This document shows positions 35,281 to 44,978 of a DNA stretch of 64,000 nucleotides, piece after piece. A model generated the notes under the pieces. That model saw nothing but the letters and a program-made list of their open reading frames with translations, was not told the origin of the DNA and searched no databases. The DNA comes from Phaeobacter bryozoorum (lineage in GTDB: Bacteria > Pseudomonadota > Alphaproteobacteria > Rhodobacterales > Rhodobacteraceae). Made by a program: the position numbers and the translations under genes. The stretch lies in assembly GCF_041893525.1 (NCBI RefSeq), contig NZ_CP169068.1. One strand, given 5' to 3'. How positions within the stretch are numbered: position 1 is the stretch's first letter; each line of letters opens with the position of its first letter.

Positions 35281-35757
35281 ATGAATATCCTCGTCCTCTG
35301 TACCGGCAATTCAGCGCGGTCTATCCTGCTGGAAACGCTGCTGAACACCCATGGTAATGGCCGTGTCCGCGCCTATTCCGCCGGATCCAAACCCGCCGGA
35401 AAAGTGCATCCGCAGTCATTGGTTCTGCTGAATGAGAAAGGCCATGACACAGACGCGGCCCGGTCAAAAAGCTGGGACGAATTTGCAGGCCCCGATGCCC
35501 CTGAGATGGACCTTGTGATCACCGTCTGCGCCTCCGCCGCAGGCGAAACCTGCCCGATCTGGCCCGGCGCGCCGCTCCGCGCCCATTGGGGTATCGAGGA
35601 TCCGGCCGCCGCCGCGGAGCCAGATTGGGACGCTGCCTTTCAGACCGCCTATGCGCGGCTGGAGCGCCGCGCGCTGGCCTTCCTTGATCTGCCGCTGGAG
35701 ACGCTGGATCGTGACAGCCTGCGCCAGGAGCTGACACGCATCGGAGAGCTGCCATGA
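35281..35757 (+). CDS. arsC: arsenate reductase ArsC (LMW-phosphatase type)
   Basis: 158 residues beginning MNILVLCTGNSARSILLETL: P-loop C7-TGNSA-R13, then C83 and C91 (ITVCASAAGETCPIWPG), the three cysteines of thioredoxin-linked reduction of arsenate to arsenite. It follows the fusion gene by 16 nt and overlaps the aquaporin gene by 4 nt (ATGA). An earlier in-frame start at 35125 would overlap the fusion gene in a shifted frame and is rejected. Two ArsC domains in one operon is unusual and may reflect duplication, as the two share the same motif order. Confidence 0.92.
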   Translation: MNILVLCTGNSARSILLETLLNTHGNGRVRAYSAGSKPAGKVHPQSLVLLNEKGHDTDAARSKSWDEFAGPDAPEMDLVITVCASAAGETCPIWPGAPLRAHWGIEDPAAAAEPDWDAAFQTAYARLERRALAFLDLPLETLDRDSLRQELTRIGELP

Positions 35758-36410
35758 CCACGCAGAAGCTGATGGCCGAGGGGCTAGGCACCTGTTTCCT
35801 GCTGATTGGCGTCGTGGGCTCCGGCATCATGGCCGAAACCCTGTCGGGCGGAAATGTCGGGCTGGCGCTGCTGGCCAATGCGGTGGCAACCGGCGCGATG
35901 CTCTATGTGATCATCACCACGCTGGGGCCGATCTCGGGCGCGCATTTCAATCCGGCTGTGACGCTGGCCTTTGCGCTGCGCGGTGACCACAGCTGGCGCG
36001 CGGTTCCGCCCTACCTGGCGGCGCAGATCATAGGGGGCATCCTCGGCGTCTGGGCAAGCCACGTGATGTTCGATCTGTCGATCCTGCAAAGCTCCAGCAC
36101 AATGCACCGAACCGGTATGGCCCAGTGGTTCTCCGAAATCCTCGCGACATTTGGATTGCTCTTCGTGATCTTCGGTGGGTTGCGATCGCGGCCCGAGGCC
36201 GTGCCGACGCTGGTCGCCTTCTACATCACAGGTGCCTATTGGTTCACTTCCTCCACCAGCTTTGCCAATCCGGCGGTCACCATTGCACGCGGGTTCAGCG
36301 ACACCTTCGCCGGGATCTACCCCGGCCATATCCTGATGTTCATCGTGATGCAGGTGATCGGCGTCGGGCTGGCGCATCTCCTCTTGCCGCGCCTGTTCCG
36401 TCCCAGCTGA
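35754..36410 (+). CDS. aqpS: aquaglyceroporin-type channel, AqpS-like
   Basis: 218 residues, six membrane helices with two half-helix loops FNPAVT (about 64-69) and FANPAVT (about 176-182), the two NPA motifs of the MIP family. In Sinorhizobium meliloti AqpS in the ars operon lets arsenite leave the cell down its gradient; the same role fits here as no ArsB/Acr3 pump is in the operon. Coupled to arsC by an ATGA overlap. Channel selectivity residues cannot be judged without alignment. Confidence 0.87.
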   Translation: MTTQKLMAEGLGTCFLLIGVVGSGIMAETLSGGNVGLALLANAVATGAMLYVIITTLGPISGAHFNPAVTLAFALRGDHSWRAVPPYLAAQIIGGILGVWASHVMFDLSILQSSSTMHRTGMAQWFSEILATFGLLFVIFGGLRSRPEAVPTLVAFYITGAYWFTSSTSFANPAVTIARGFSDTFAGIYPGHILMFIVMQVIGVGLAHLLLPRLFRPS

Positions 36411-36479
36411 CGCTACCCCTGACGCGAACACGGATCCCGGCAGAGATTGGCACCAATCCCGTCAGCCGCCTCTTGCTAT

Positions 36480-36520
36480 TGCTGCGCCCCGGCCGGTCCA
36501 CCCCGCGCCGGGGCGCAGCA
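36480..36520 (+). terminator. ars operon terminator hairpin
   Basis: TGCTGCGCCCCGGC / GCCGGGGCGCAGCA, a perfect 14-bp stem with a 13-nt loop, 70 nt after the aquaporin gene. The T-rich tract (TTTCTTTTTTT) comes about 15 nt later. Confidence 0.6.
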
Positions 36521-36601
36521 CGTCTGACGCGGACTTTCTTTTTTTGCAAAAAATGCTAGCATAAATACCCACGCGCAATTTTGACCCGGAGGGACCCCCC
36601 C

Positions 36602-36832
36602 ATGCCTGTTCAAACAGCCCGCGCCAGCTGGTTCGACAGGATGCCCCGTCTCAAGCAACGGTTTCCGCATCTGCAAACTCGCTCGGCCCCATCCCTGTTC
36701 GACGACAAGGATAAGTTTGTGGCTTATCTCGCCCGAACGCACCATCTGACGCTGACCGAAGCGCGTGAGGAAGTGGATGATTTTCTCTACACGGAAAGCC
36801 TGCACCGCGAGCTGGAGCATCAGCTGAACTGA
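36602..36832 (+). CDS. conserved hypothetical protein, 76 aa
   Basis: Small soluble protein starting MPVQTARASWFDRMPRLKQR; no signal peptide or membrane segment, and an acidic helix EAREEVDDFLYTESLHRELE near the end. Strong GGAGG upstream of the ATG supports translation. AT-rich sequence (GCAAAAAATGCTAGCATAAATA) before it may be its promoter. I do not recognise a function. Confidence 0.6.
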   Translation: MPVQTARASWFDRMPRLKQRFPHLQTRSAPSLFDDKDKFVAYLARTHHLTLTEAREEVDDFLYTESLHRELEHQLN

Positions 36833-36977
36833 TCTCTGATCCCGCATGGCTTAGGTACGCGCCAGGCGATGGCGGTTGCCTTGGTGGCGCGCGAACGTCT
36901 GCAACCTAAATCATCCTGATTGCATCAGGCTGAGCATGGTCCGGCAGCGCGCGCGGCCCCCGCTGCGCCTGCGATGA

Positions 36978-37601
36978 TCAGGACAGGGATGTCACCCAGA
37001 GGATACTGGCGTCTTCGTCGCTGAGCGAAATCACGTTATGGCCCATCGCCGCATCATAATAGGCGCTGTCACCGCGCCGCATTTCGATCGGTTCATAGAA
37101 CTCGGTATAGAGCCGCACGACGCCGGTCAGCACGTATAGGAATTCCTCTCCATCGTGGCGCACCCAACCATCAAACTCGTCCATCGAGCGCGCCCGAACG
37201 CGGGCGCGATAAGGCAGCATCCGCTTGCGCGTCAGGCTGTCGGCCAAGAGTTCATGTTCGTAGGTGGTGGTCGCATGGGCAGACCCCTGACCGGTCTTTG
37301 TGACCGTCAGACGCCCGTTCACCTGATCCCGCTGCGGCTGCGTAAACAGCTGTGGAACCGAGATCTGAAGCCCGACTGCAAGCTTCTTCAACGCCTCGTA
37401 AGTCGGTGACATCTGGCCATTTTCGATCTTTGACAGGGTCGATCGGGCCAGGCCGGCCTGATTGGCCGCATGTTCCAATGTCCAGTCCCGCGCCTTGCGC
37501 AGCTCACGCACACGGGCGCCCAGATCCAGCGGCTCGGTTTCGGCAGCCTCGCCCGACGCACGGGCAATAGTGATGAGCGATTTTGGATCACGAGAGGTCA
37601 T
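36978..37601 (-). CDS. XRE-family regulator with C-terminal cupin
   Basis: 207 residues: helix-turn-helix (about 30-85; RVRELRKARDWTLEHAANQA, then GLARSTLSKIENGQMSPTYE) joined to a cupin domain (DGWVRHDGEEFLYVLTGVVR, ... RRGDSAYYDAAMGHNV). The layout is that of PuuR-like regulators, where a small ligand bound in the cupin modulates DNA binding. Start MTSRDPK at 37601. It is divergent from the acyl-CoA ligase gene with a 65-bp shared promoter space, so it most likely controls that operon and itself. Confidence 0.87.
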   Translation of the reverse strand: MTSRDPKSLITIARASGEAAETEPLDLGARVRELRKARDWTLEHAANQAGLARSTLSKIENGQMSPTYEALKKLAVGLQISVPQLFTQPQRDQVNGRLTVTKTGQGSAHATTTYEHELLADSLTRKRMLPYRARVRARSMDEFDGWVRHDGEEFLYVLTGVVRLYTEFYEPIEMRRGDSAYYDAAMGHNVISLSDEDASILWVTSLS

Positions 37602-37666
37602 GCTTTTTCCTATAGGCCGGGGCGCGCCATCTTGCAACGCGTGGATTGCCAAGTTAGCCAATCGAC

Positions 37667-39277
37667 ATGCAATCCCTGTTTGACAGCGGGCCCTTCGCGC
37701 CCTGCCCCGCGCCGTTCAATCTGGCTGACCACGTGCTTTACCAACGTGGGTCGGCCCAACCTGCCGCCGCGGATGCCATGGCACTTGCGGTTCTGGCGGT
37801 TCAGGCAAACGCCGAAGCGTCGACGTCACCGGGCCAGCAACCAAGCCCCCAGGTGCAGTCCTGGACCTATGGAAACCTGCGGGCCGCTGTGCGTGGAACC
37901 GGTACGGGATTGCTGGCGCAAGGTTTGAAACCCGGCGACCGGGTGTTGCTGCGCCTTGGCAATACGCCGATCTTTCCGATCGCCTATCTGGGCGCCATTG
38001 CCGTGGGTCTGGTGCCGGTCCCCACGTCATCGCAGCTGACCGAACCGGAGGTGGCACGTATTATCGACGACCTGTCTCCGGCCGCTGTGCTGCGCGATCC
38101 CGAGGTTCGGTCGGTGCCACATCCCCACGAGATTGGCCGCGACTCACTTGAGGCAATGCAGCGCCACGCTCCGGCAGAAGACAGGTTTCAGATGCCCCTC
38201 GGCGACCCTGATCGGCCCGCTTATATCGTCTATACCTCCGGGACCGGCGGAAATCCGCGCGCGGTTGCCCATGCCCATCGCGCCATCTGGGCGCGGCAGA
38301 TGATGATCCGCCACTGGTATGATCTGCGCCCCGACGACCGGCTGCTGCATGCCGGGGCCTTCAACTGGACCTTCACCCTCGGCACCGGTCTGATGGACCC
38401 CTGGAGTATCGGCGCGACAGCTCTGATCCCCGTGGAGGGCACGCCAGTGACCGCGCTGCCGGAGCTGTTGCGTCAGCATCGCGCCAGCCTCTTTGCCGCC
38501 GCGCCCGGTGTCTATCGCAAGCTGCTGCAAGCTGACGGGTTGCCTGATCTTCCGGCCCTGCGCCATGGTCTGTGCGCCGGGGAAAAGCTATCGGGCCAAC
38601 TGGCTCGGAGCTGGCATCAGACCACCGGCACGCAGCTCTATGAGGCCTTTGGCATGTCGGAGTGCTCCACCTTCATCTCCGCGGATCCGGCGCGTGATCG
38701 CGATGCGGCTGAGGTCGGCGATACCCTGGGGTGGCCGCAGCCGGGGCGACGGGTTGCCATCCTCGATCCTGACGGCAATCCGGTCCCCCGCAACACCCCC
38801 GGCGTCATTGCCATTGATCGCCACGATCCCGGGCTGATGCTGGGCTATGTCAACGCGCCCGAGGCGACCAGGGACCGCTATAGGGGCGACTGGTTCCTGA
38901 CCGGTGACCTTGGCGAAATGACGGGAGATGGCCAGATCCGCTACCTCGGTCGCAATGATGACGTGATGAATGCAGGCGGCTATCGCGTCTCCCCGCTGGA
39001 GGTGGAGGCCGCGCTGATGGCCCACCCCGATCTGGAACAGGTTGCCGTCACCTCGGTCGAGGTGAAACCCGACACTCATATTATCGTCGCGTTCTACACC
39101 GGTGCCAAAGACGTGACCGCCGAGGCGCTATCGACTTTTGCCAAGACCCGGCTGGCACGATACAAACAGCCCCGCGCCTATCTGCGCCTCGACGCGCTGC
39201 CCAGCGGAGCCAACGGAAAACTGCTGCGGCGCGCCCTGCCCGATTGCTATATTCGACACCAAAGGACCCCGTCATGA
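37667..39277 (+). CDS. benzoate-CoA ligase-like acyl-CoA synthetase
   Basis: ANL-superfamily ligase of 536 residues: N-terminal FNLADHVLYQRG as in benzoate-CoA ligases, phosphate loop YTSGTGGNPRAVAHAH (the usual T is G and the lysine is R), YEAFGMSEC, WFLTGDLG, NAGGYRVSPLEVE, and the C-terminal catalytic lysine in SGANGKLLRRAL. A carboxylic acid is turned to its CoA ester through an acyl-AMP; aromatic acid is the likely class, substrate unproven. Overlaps the DsbA-family gene by ATGA. Regulator gene diverges from it. Confidence 0.82.
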   Translation: MQSLFDSGPFAPCPAPFNLADHVLYQRGSAQPAAADAMALAVLAVQANAEASTSPGQQPSPQVQSWTYGNLRAAVRGTGTGLLAQGLKPGDRVLLRLGNTPIFPIAYLGAIAVGLVPVPTSSQLTEPEVARIIDDLSPAAVLRDPEVRSVPHPHEIGRDSLEAMQRHAPAEDRFQMPLGDPDRPAYIVYTSGTGGNPRAVAHAHRAIWARQMMIRHWYDLRPDDRLLHAGAFNWTFTLGTGLMDPWSIGATALIPVEGTPVTALPELLRQHRASLFAAAPGVYRKLLQADGLPDLPALRHGLCAGEKLSGQLARSWHQTTGTQLYEAFGMSECSTFISADPARDRDAAEVGDTLGWPQPGRRVAILDPDGNPVPRNTPGVIAIDRHDPGLMLGYVNAPEATRDRYRGDWFLTGDLGEMTGDGQIRYLGRNDDVMNAGGYRVSPLEVEAALMAHPDLEQVAVTSVEVKPDTHIIVAFYTGAKDVTAEALSTFAKTRLARYKQPRAYLRLDALPSGANGKLLRRALPDCYIRHQRTPS

Positions 39278-39945
39278 GCCTCGTTAAGCTGGATATCCTG
39301 TCCGACCCGATCTGCCCTTGGTGCTATATCGGCAAGACCCACCTGGACAAGGCGCTGGCCGACGTCGGCGATCATCCGTTTGTCATCGAGTGGCATCCGT
39401 TCCAGCTGAACCCTGACATGCCAGGCGAAGGCATGGATCGGCGTGCCTATCTTGAGGCGAAATTCGGCGGCAAGGATGGCGCGGTCCGGGCCTATGCCCC
39501 GGTCGTTGAACACGCCAGCGCCGCCGGGCTGGAGATCAATTTTGAGGCCATGGAGCGCACCCCCAACACGCTGGACGCCCATCGGCTGATCCACTGGGCC
39601 GGGATCGAAGGCAAACAGGGCGCCGTGGTCGATGCTTTGTTTGACGCCTATTTCGTCAAAGCGCTGGATATTGGCGACGCCGAGGTCCTCGCCGATATCG
39701 CCGAAGCGGCCGGCATGGACCGGGCCGTCACCCTGCGCCTGTTGTCCGGCGACACAGACGCCGAGGAGATCCGCAGCCGCGATGCCCATTCGCGCAAGAT
39801 GGGGATCACATCTGTCCCGACATTTGTGGTGGCCAATCAGCACGCCGTTCCCGGCGCCCAACAGCCCGAACTGTGGAAACAGGTTATCGCCGACATTCAG
39901 GCGCAGCTGGACCAGGACGCTGCTCCAAATGCAGAGCCGACCTGA
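39274..39945 (+). CDS. DsbA-family (FrnE-like) thiol oxidoreductase
   Basis: 223 residues without signal peptide, so cytosolic. Thioredoxin-fold with active site C14-P-W-C17 in DPICPWCYIG, the helical insertion, and the cis-proline loop GITSVPTFVVANQHAVPGAQ. This is the FrnE/2-hydroxychromene-2-carboxylate isomerase-related branch of DsbA. It is translationally coupled to the acyl-CoA ligase gene, which may mean a role in the same catabolic step (isomerase-like) rather than in disulfide chemistry. Confidence 0.87.
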   Translation: MSLVKLDILSDPICPWCYIGKTHLDKALADVGDHPFVIEWHPFQLNPDMPGEGMDRRAYLEAKFGGKDGAVRAYAPVVEHASAAGLEINFEAMERTPNTLDAHRLIHWAGIEGKQGAVVDALFDAYFVKALDIGDAEVLADIAEAAGMDRAVTLRLLSGDTDAEEIRSRDAHSRKMGITSVPTFVVANQHAVPGAQQPELWKQVIADIQAQLDQDAAPNAEPT

Positions 39946-40166
39946 GGGGCGCACGGTAACACACTGAAATACTGTAAAAACTAATGAAACTGAATTGCTG
40001 ACCTCTGGCGGTCCGCTTCGCATCTGGCTTACGACGCATAAAGATGCACATAATTCTGTGCGCCCCCGCTTCTGGCCCAATCCCGGTGGATATGTTAGCG
40101 CGGACAGAGTGACGCCCAGACAGCGCCCGATTACCGGGGCTCCTGATGTGTCACCAGAGGTTTCAA

Positions 40167-41390
40167 ATGACAAAAGATATTCACATCAGCATGTCAAAAG
40201 CTGAGTTCATTGCCCTGATTGCGATGATGTTCGCAACCGTTGCATTTTCCATCGACGCCATGCTGCCAGCCCTGCCCGAAATCGGTCAGACGCTCAGCCC
40301 TGACAACCCCAACCGTGCGCAGCTGGTCATTGCCGCCTTCGCGCTTGGCATGGGGATCGGGACTTTCTTTACAGGCCCGCTTTCCGATGCCTTTGGGCGC
40401 AGGACGGTCATTTTTGCTGCGGCTGCTCTTTATATTCTCGCCGCGCTGGCGGCCTACGCCAGCTCTTCTATCGAAATGCTGCTGCTCAGCCGTGTGGTCA
40501 TGGGGCTTGGCGCTGCCGGTCCGCGTGTCGTGGCTCTGGCCATCGTGCGCGATCTCTATTCCGGCCGGGAAATGGCGCGGATGATGTCCATTGCCATGCT
40601 GATCTTCACCCTGGTCCCGGCCATCGCACCGATGCTGGGGGCTGGTATTATTCTGCTGACAAGCTGGCGCGCGATCTTCCTGGCCTTTGCGCTATTTGCG
40701 ATCATCATCATCCTGTGGATGGGGCTGCGCCTGCCCGAACCCTTGCCGCGGGAAAATCGCCGTCCGTTCCGCCTGCCAAGCCTGCTGGCTGCCGTGGCCG
40801 AGATGCTCCAGCACCCGACCGTCCGGCTGTCAATGATGGTCCAGTGCCTGTGCCTGGCGATGCTGTTTTGCATGATCACATTGGTGCAGCCGATCTTTGA
40901 CGTGGTCTTTGACCGCGCGGCCAGCTTCCCCTTCTGGTTTGGCTTCATTGCCGTGATGTCTGGCACTGGCAGCCTGATCAATGCCTCCGTTGTGGTCCGC
41001 CTTGGGATGCGGCGCATGGTGACCTGGGCGCTGGGGGGGCAGATCCTGCTGTCAGCGATCATGCTGAGCCTGGGCACGCTGAACCTGCCGAATGATGTGA
41101 TGTTCGGCCTCTTTGTGGCCTGGCAGACAAGCGTCTTTTTCATGGCTGGGCTGACCCTAGGCAACCTCAACGCAATGGCGATGGAACCGATGGGTCATAT
41201 TGCAGGTATGGCAGCCTCGATCGTCGGGGGGGGCTCCACCGTCTTTGCTGCCGCTGCGGCTGCAACCGTCGGGCTTCTGTTTGACGGCTCCATTGCGCCA
41301 CTGACCGGGTCGATCCTGCTCATGGTCGCCGCAGGCTTTGTCATCATGCTGCATATGGCGCGGGTTGAGAACCGGATCGCAGCCGAATAA
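40167..41390 (+). CDS. MFS drug-efflux-type transporter (Bcr/CflA-like)
   Basis: 407 residues with about 12 membrane helices. Begins MTKDIHISMSKAEFIALIAM and carries the helix 2-3 loop GPLSDAFGRRTVIF and the antiporter motif C-like segment in helix 5. The SIDAMLPALPEI stretch in helix 1 is typical of Bcr/CflA. AGAGG precedes the ATG at 40167. Substrate unknown. The 221-bp upstream region has a small GCACA/TGTGC hairpin at 40046-40061 and no gene. Confidence 0.85.
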   Translation: MTKDIHISMSKAEFIALIAMMFATVAFSIDAMLPALPEIGQTLSPDNPNRAQLVIAAFALGMGIGTFFTGPLSDAFGRRTVIFAAAALYILAALAAYASSSIEMLLLSRVVMGLGAAGPRVVALAIVRDLYSGREMARMMSIAMLIFTLVPAIAPMLGAGIILLTSWRAIFLAFALFAIIIILWMGLRLPEPLPRENRRPFRLPSLLAAVAEMLQHPTVRLSMMVQCLCLAMLFCMITLVQPIFDVVFDRAASFPFWFGFIAVMSGTGSLINASVVVRLGMRRMVTWALGGQILLSAIMLSLGTLNLPNDVMFGLFVAWQTSVFFMAGLTLGNLNAMAMEPMGHIAGMAASIVGGGSTVFAAAAAATVGLLFDGSIAPLTGSILLMVAAGFVIMLHMARVENRIAAE

Positions 41391-41415
41391 TCCCGCCCCC
41401 AAGAGAATGAAAAGC

Positions 41416-41447
41416 AAAGCCCCTCCAAAATGTTGGAGGGGCTTTTT
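41416..41447. terminator. bidirectional terminator between MFS gene and mfd
   Basis: AAAGCCCCTCCAA-AATG-TTGGAGGGGCTTTTT, a 13-bp stem with a T tract on the + strand and AAAG/CTTT symmetry for the minus strand. Confidence 0.92.
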
Positions 41448-41482
41448 CACGTTCTCACTTCAAGCCGATCAGATCAAGCCGA

Positions 41483-44400
41483 TCAGCTGGTTTTGGCCCT
41501 GGCCTTCTTCTTCTCGGCAACCACTTTTTCCGCCAGATCCCGCGCGATGGCAAAGGCACCTTTGATCTTGTCGCCGTCTTTCTTCCAGTCCCGACGGACG
41601 ACAATCTTGTTGTCTTTCACCTTGGCCAGCCCATCCTGGGCCTGGATGAAGTCCACCAGCCCCTGGGGTGATGCGAATTTATCGTTGTGGAACTGGATCG
41701 TTGCCCCCTTGGGCCCGCCGTCCAGTTTGGCAATGCCAGCGCGTTTGCACATTGCCTTGATCCGCACCACCAGCATCAGCGTATTGACCTCCTTCGGCAG
41801 CGGACCGAAACGGTCGATAAGCTCCGCCGCAAAGCCTTCCAGCTCCACCTTGGTACTAAGGTCGGAAAGCCGACGATACAGGCCCAAACGCACATCCAGA
41901 TCGGGTACGTACTCCTCTGGGATCAGGACTGGCACCCCTAGGTTGATCTGTGGCGCCCATTGATCATCGCTGCCGGTCAACCCTTCCAGCTCACCAGATT
42001 TGATCTTGGCAATCGCCTCTTCCAGCATGGACTGATAAAGCTCATAGCCCACATCACGCATCTGGCCGGATTGCTCCTCGCCCAAGAGGTTGCCAGCGCC
42101 GCGAATGTCCAGATCCTGTGACGCCAGAGAGAACCCCGCGCCCAGCGTATCCAGCGACCCCAGCACCCGCAGGCGTTTCTCGGCTCCGGGTGTCAGACGC
42201 ACCCGCGGCTTGGTCGTGAGATAAGCATAGGCGCGCGTCTTTGACCGGCCCACGCGGCCCCGGATCTGATAGAGCTGCGCCAGACCAAACATATCGGCAC
42301 GATGCACGACCATCGTATTGGCGGTCGGAATATCGAGGCCGGACTCCACGATTGTGGTCGCCAGCAGAATGTCGAACTTGCCATCGTAAAAGGCATTCAT
42401 CCGGTCATCCAGATCCCCGGCGGCCAGCTGGCCGTGGGCGATGACGTAGCTCAGCTCGGGCAGCTGCTCCCTCAGGAAGGCCTCGACATCGGGCAGATCG
42501 GTGATGCGCGGCACCACGTAAAAGCTTTGCCCGCCACGATAATGTTCCCGCAGCAGCGCCTCGCGGATGGTGACGGCGTCAAACTCGCTGACATAGGTGC
42601 GGATCGCCAGACGGTCCACCGGCGGTGTGCCGATGATCGAGAGGTCCCGCACCCCGGTGAGGCTCAGCTGAAGCGTACGCGGAATCGGCGTCGCGGTCAG
42701 CGTCAGGACGTGAATGTCGCTGCGCATCTGTTTCAGCCGTTCTTTATGCGCGACCCCGAAATGCTGTTCCTCGTCGATGATCAGCAGGCCAAGGTTCTGA
42801 AACCGGATCGATTTGGCCAAAAGCGCATGGGTGCCAACCACGATATCAACCGTTCCGCGAGCCATGCCTTCGCGGGTTTTCGCCGCTTCCTTTGCTGAAA
42901 CAAAGCGTGACAACTGCCTGACTTCCAAGGGAAACCCGCGAAACCTCTGGGCAAAAGCCGCCGCATGTTGACGGGCAAGCAGCGTCGTCGGCGCGACAAT
43001 AGCCACCTGCACGCCGGACATCGCCGCAATGAAGGCCGCGCGCATCGCAATCTCGGTCTTGCCAAATCCAACGTCACCGCAGATCAGACGATCCATCGGC
43101 GAGCCGGACTGCAAATCCTCCATCACCTCGGCAATGGCACGCAGCTGGTCGTCGGTCTCCTGATAGGGGAAACGGGCGGAGAATTCGTCCCAGGCGTGCG
43201 GCGGCGGATCCATCATCGGCGCCTTGCGCAGCGCCCGTTCTGCGGCCACACGGATCAGCCGATCCGCCATCTCGCGGATGCGTTCCTTTAGCTTGGCCTT
43301 CTTGGCCTGCCAGGCACCGCCGCCGAGCCGATCCAGAAGCCCCTCGTCGTGGCCGTATTTGGACAGCAGTTCAATGTTCTCGACTGGCAGGTACAGCTTT
43401 GATTGTTCTGCATATTCCAGCAGAATACACTCATGCGCCGCGCCAGCGGCGGTCACCACCTCCAGACCCTTGTAGCGGCCAATCCCATGGTCCACATGCA
43501 CCACCAGATCACCGGGGCTGAGCGATTGGGTTTCAGTGAGGAAATTCTCGGCCTTGCGCCGCTTCTTGGGCGCGCGGATCAGCCGGTCACCCAGCACATC
43601 CTGTTCGGAAATCACCGTCAGATCGGCGGTCTCGAACCCGTGCTCCAGCGCCCAGACCGCCAGATGCAACCCAGATTTGCCGATCCGGGTACCATCGCGG
43701 ATCGCGATCACCTCGGCCAGGCCCTCATCCTCGATCAGGCCGGTCAAACGCTCTCGGGCGCCCTCTGAATAAGAGGCAACAACCACCGGACCCACCTGCA
43801 AACGCGCTTTAATATGATCTGCCAGCGCACTGAACAAGCTCACATTTTCCAGCTGTCGCTCCGGCGAGAAATTGCGTCCGATCCGCCCACCGGCATCAAT
43901 CACCCCCGGCCCGCTGGCCTGTGGCAGCGGATGGAACTGGATCACCCGGTGATCCGCGATCGCGGCCTCCCAAGCGGCATCATCCAGATACAGCAGCCCC
44001 GGCGGCACCGGTTTATAGACGGTATCCATCCGCCCCTTCTGCGCCATCGCGATCTTGCGCGTCTCATATTGGTCCGCGATGCTGTCCCAACGCGCCAACC
44101 GAGCCGGTGTCACCTGATCGTCCAATGTCACCGTGGCTGACGGCAGATAGTCAAACAGCGTTTCCAGCCGCTCATGAAAGAACGGCAACCAATGCTCGAT
44201 GCCCTGGTATTTTCGCCCGGCTGAAACCGCCTCGTATAGCGGATCATCGGTGCCCGCTGCGCCAAACTCGATCCGGTAGTTCTGCCGAAACCGGGTCACC
44301 GCCGCCTCATCAAGGATCACCTCGGAAACTGGCGCCAATTCAACCACGCTCAGCTTTTCGGTGGTCCGCTGGGTGGCGGGATCAAACCGCCGGGCCCCAT

Positions 44401-44944
44401 CCAGCACATCCCCAAAGAGATCCAGCCGCACCGGGCCGCTCTGTCCCGGCGGATAGATATCAATGATACCGCCCCGCACCGCAAAATCCCCCGGCTCCAT
44501 CACCGTCGGGCTCTTGGTGAATCCCATCCGTGTGAGGTAGCTGCGCAGCGCCTCTTCGTCGATGCGACGGTCCACTTCGGCGGTAAAGGCGAAATCCTTC
44601 AGAACCTGCCGTGCAGGCACCCGCTGGGTCGCCGCATTCAGCGTGGTGAGCAGCACAAATTGCCCCGGCATCTGATGCACAAGCGCCGCCAGCGTCGCCA
44701 TCCGGGCCGCGGCAATATCTGCATTGGGCGACACCCGGTCATACGGCAGGCAATCCCAGCCCGGAAAGCTGATCACCGGCATGTCGGGCGCAAAAAAAGC
44801 CAGCGCCGCCCGGGTCGCTTCCATCCGCTTGTCGTCGCGCGCCACATGCAGGACAGGACCATTGCTGCTGGCCGCCTCTTTCAGGATCAGCCGCGCATCA
44901 AAACCTTCTGGTGCGCCGCCCGCGGTGATTGCCCGTTGCGCCAT
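41483..44944 (-). CDS. mfd: transcription-repair coupling factor
   Basis: DNA translocase that removes stalled RNA polymerase and brings in UvrA. 1153 residues: UvrB-like N-terminal module (FPGWDCLPYDRVSPNADIAA), the polymerase-binding domain (LSPGDLVVHVDHGIGRYKGL), helicase Walker A GDVGFGKTEIAMRA, the DEEQHFGV motif, QIRGRVGRSKTRAYAYL (motif VI) and the C-terminal domain. Ends with the lysine-rich tail ...EKKKARAKTS. Follows the membrane protein gene on the same strand by 34 nt. Confidence 0.97.
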   Translation of the reverse strand: MAQRAITAGGAPEGFDARLILKEAASSNGPVLHVARDDKRMEATRAALAFFAPDMPVISFPGWDCLPYDRVSPNADIAAARMATLAALVHQMPGQFVLLTTLNAATQRVPARQVLKDFAFTAEVDRRIDEEALRSYLTRMGFTKSPTVMEPGDFAVRGGIIDIYPPGQSGPVRLDLFGDVLDGARRFDPATQRTTEKLSVVELAPVSEVILDEAAVTRFRQNYRIEFGAAGTDDPLYEAVSAGRKYQGIEHWLPFFHERLETLFDYLPSATVTLDDQVTPARLARWDSIADQYETRKIAMAQKGRMDTVYKPVPPGLLYLDDAAWEAAIADHRVIQFHPLPQASGPGVIDAGGRIGRNFSPERQLENVSLFSALADHIKARLQVGPVVVASYSEGARERLTGLIEDEGLAEVIAIRDGTRIGKSGLHLAVWALEHGFETADLTVISEQDVLGDRLIRAPKKRRKAENFLTETQSLSPGDLVVHVDHGIGRYKGLEVVTAAGAAHECILLEYAEQSKLYLPVENIELLSKYGHDEGLLDRLGGGAWQAKKAKLKERIREMADRLIRVAAERALRKAPMMDPPPHAWDEFSARFPYQETDDQLRAIAEVMEDLQSGSPMDRLICGDVGFGKTEIAMRAAFIAAMSGVQVAIVAPTTLLARQHAAAFAQRFRGFPLEVRQLSRFVSAKEAAKTREGMARGTVDIVVGTHALLAKSIRFQNLGLLIIDEEQHFGVAHKERLKQMRSDIHVLTLTATPIPRTLQLSLTGVRDLSIIGTPPVDRLAIRTYVSEFDAVTIREALLREHYRGGQSFYVVPRITDLPDVEAFLREQLPELSYVIAHGQLAAGDLDDRMNAFYDGKFDILLATTIVESGLDIPTANTMVVHRADMFGLAQLYQIRGRVGRSKTRAYAYLTTKPRVRLTPGAEKRLRVLGSLDTLGAGFSLASQDLDIRGAGNLLGEEQSGQMRDVGYELYQSMLEEAIAKIKSGELEGLTGSDDQWAPQINLGVPVLIPEEYVPDLDVRLGLYRRLSDLSTKVELEGFAAELIDRFGPLPKEVNTLMLVVRIKAMCKRAGIAKLDGGPKGATIQFHNDKFASPQGLVDFIQAQDGLAKVKDNKIVVRRDWKKDGDKIKGAFAIARDLAEKVVAEKKKARAKTS

Positions 44945-44978
44945 CTACGTCTCTCTTTCGTCGTCTGCCCGCAGGCGA

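Noticed and set aside
37602..37666. Inverted-repeat operator for the XRE-cupin regulator (ATTGCCAA..TAGCCAAT)
   Set aside because: Arms match only partly; too weak to list as a site.
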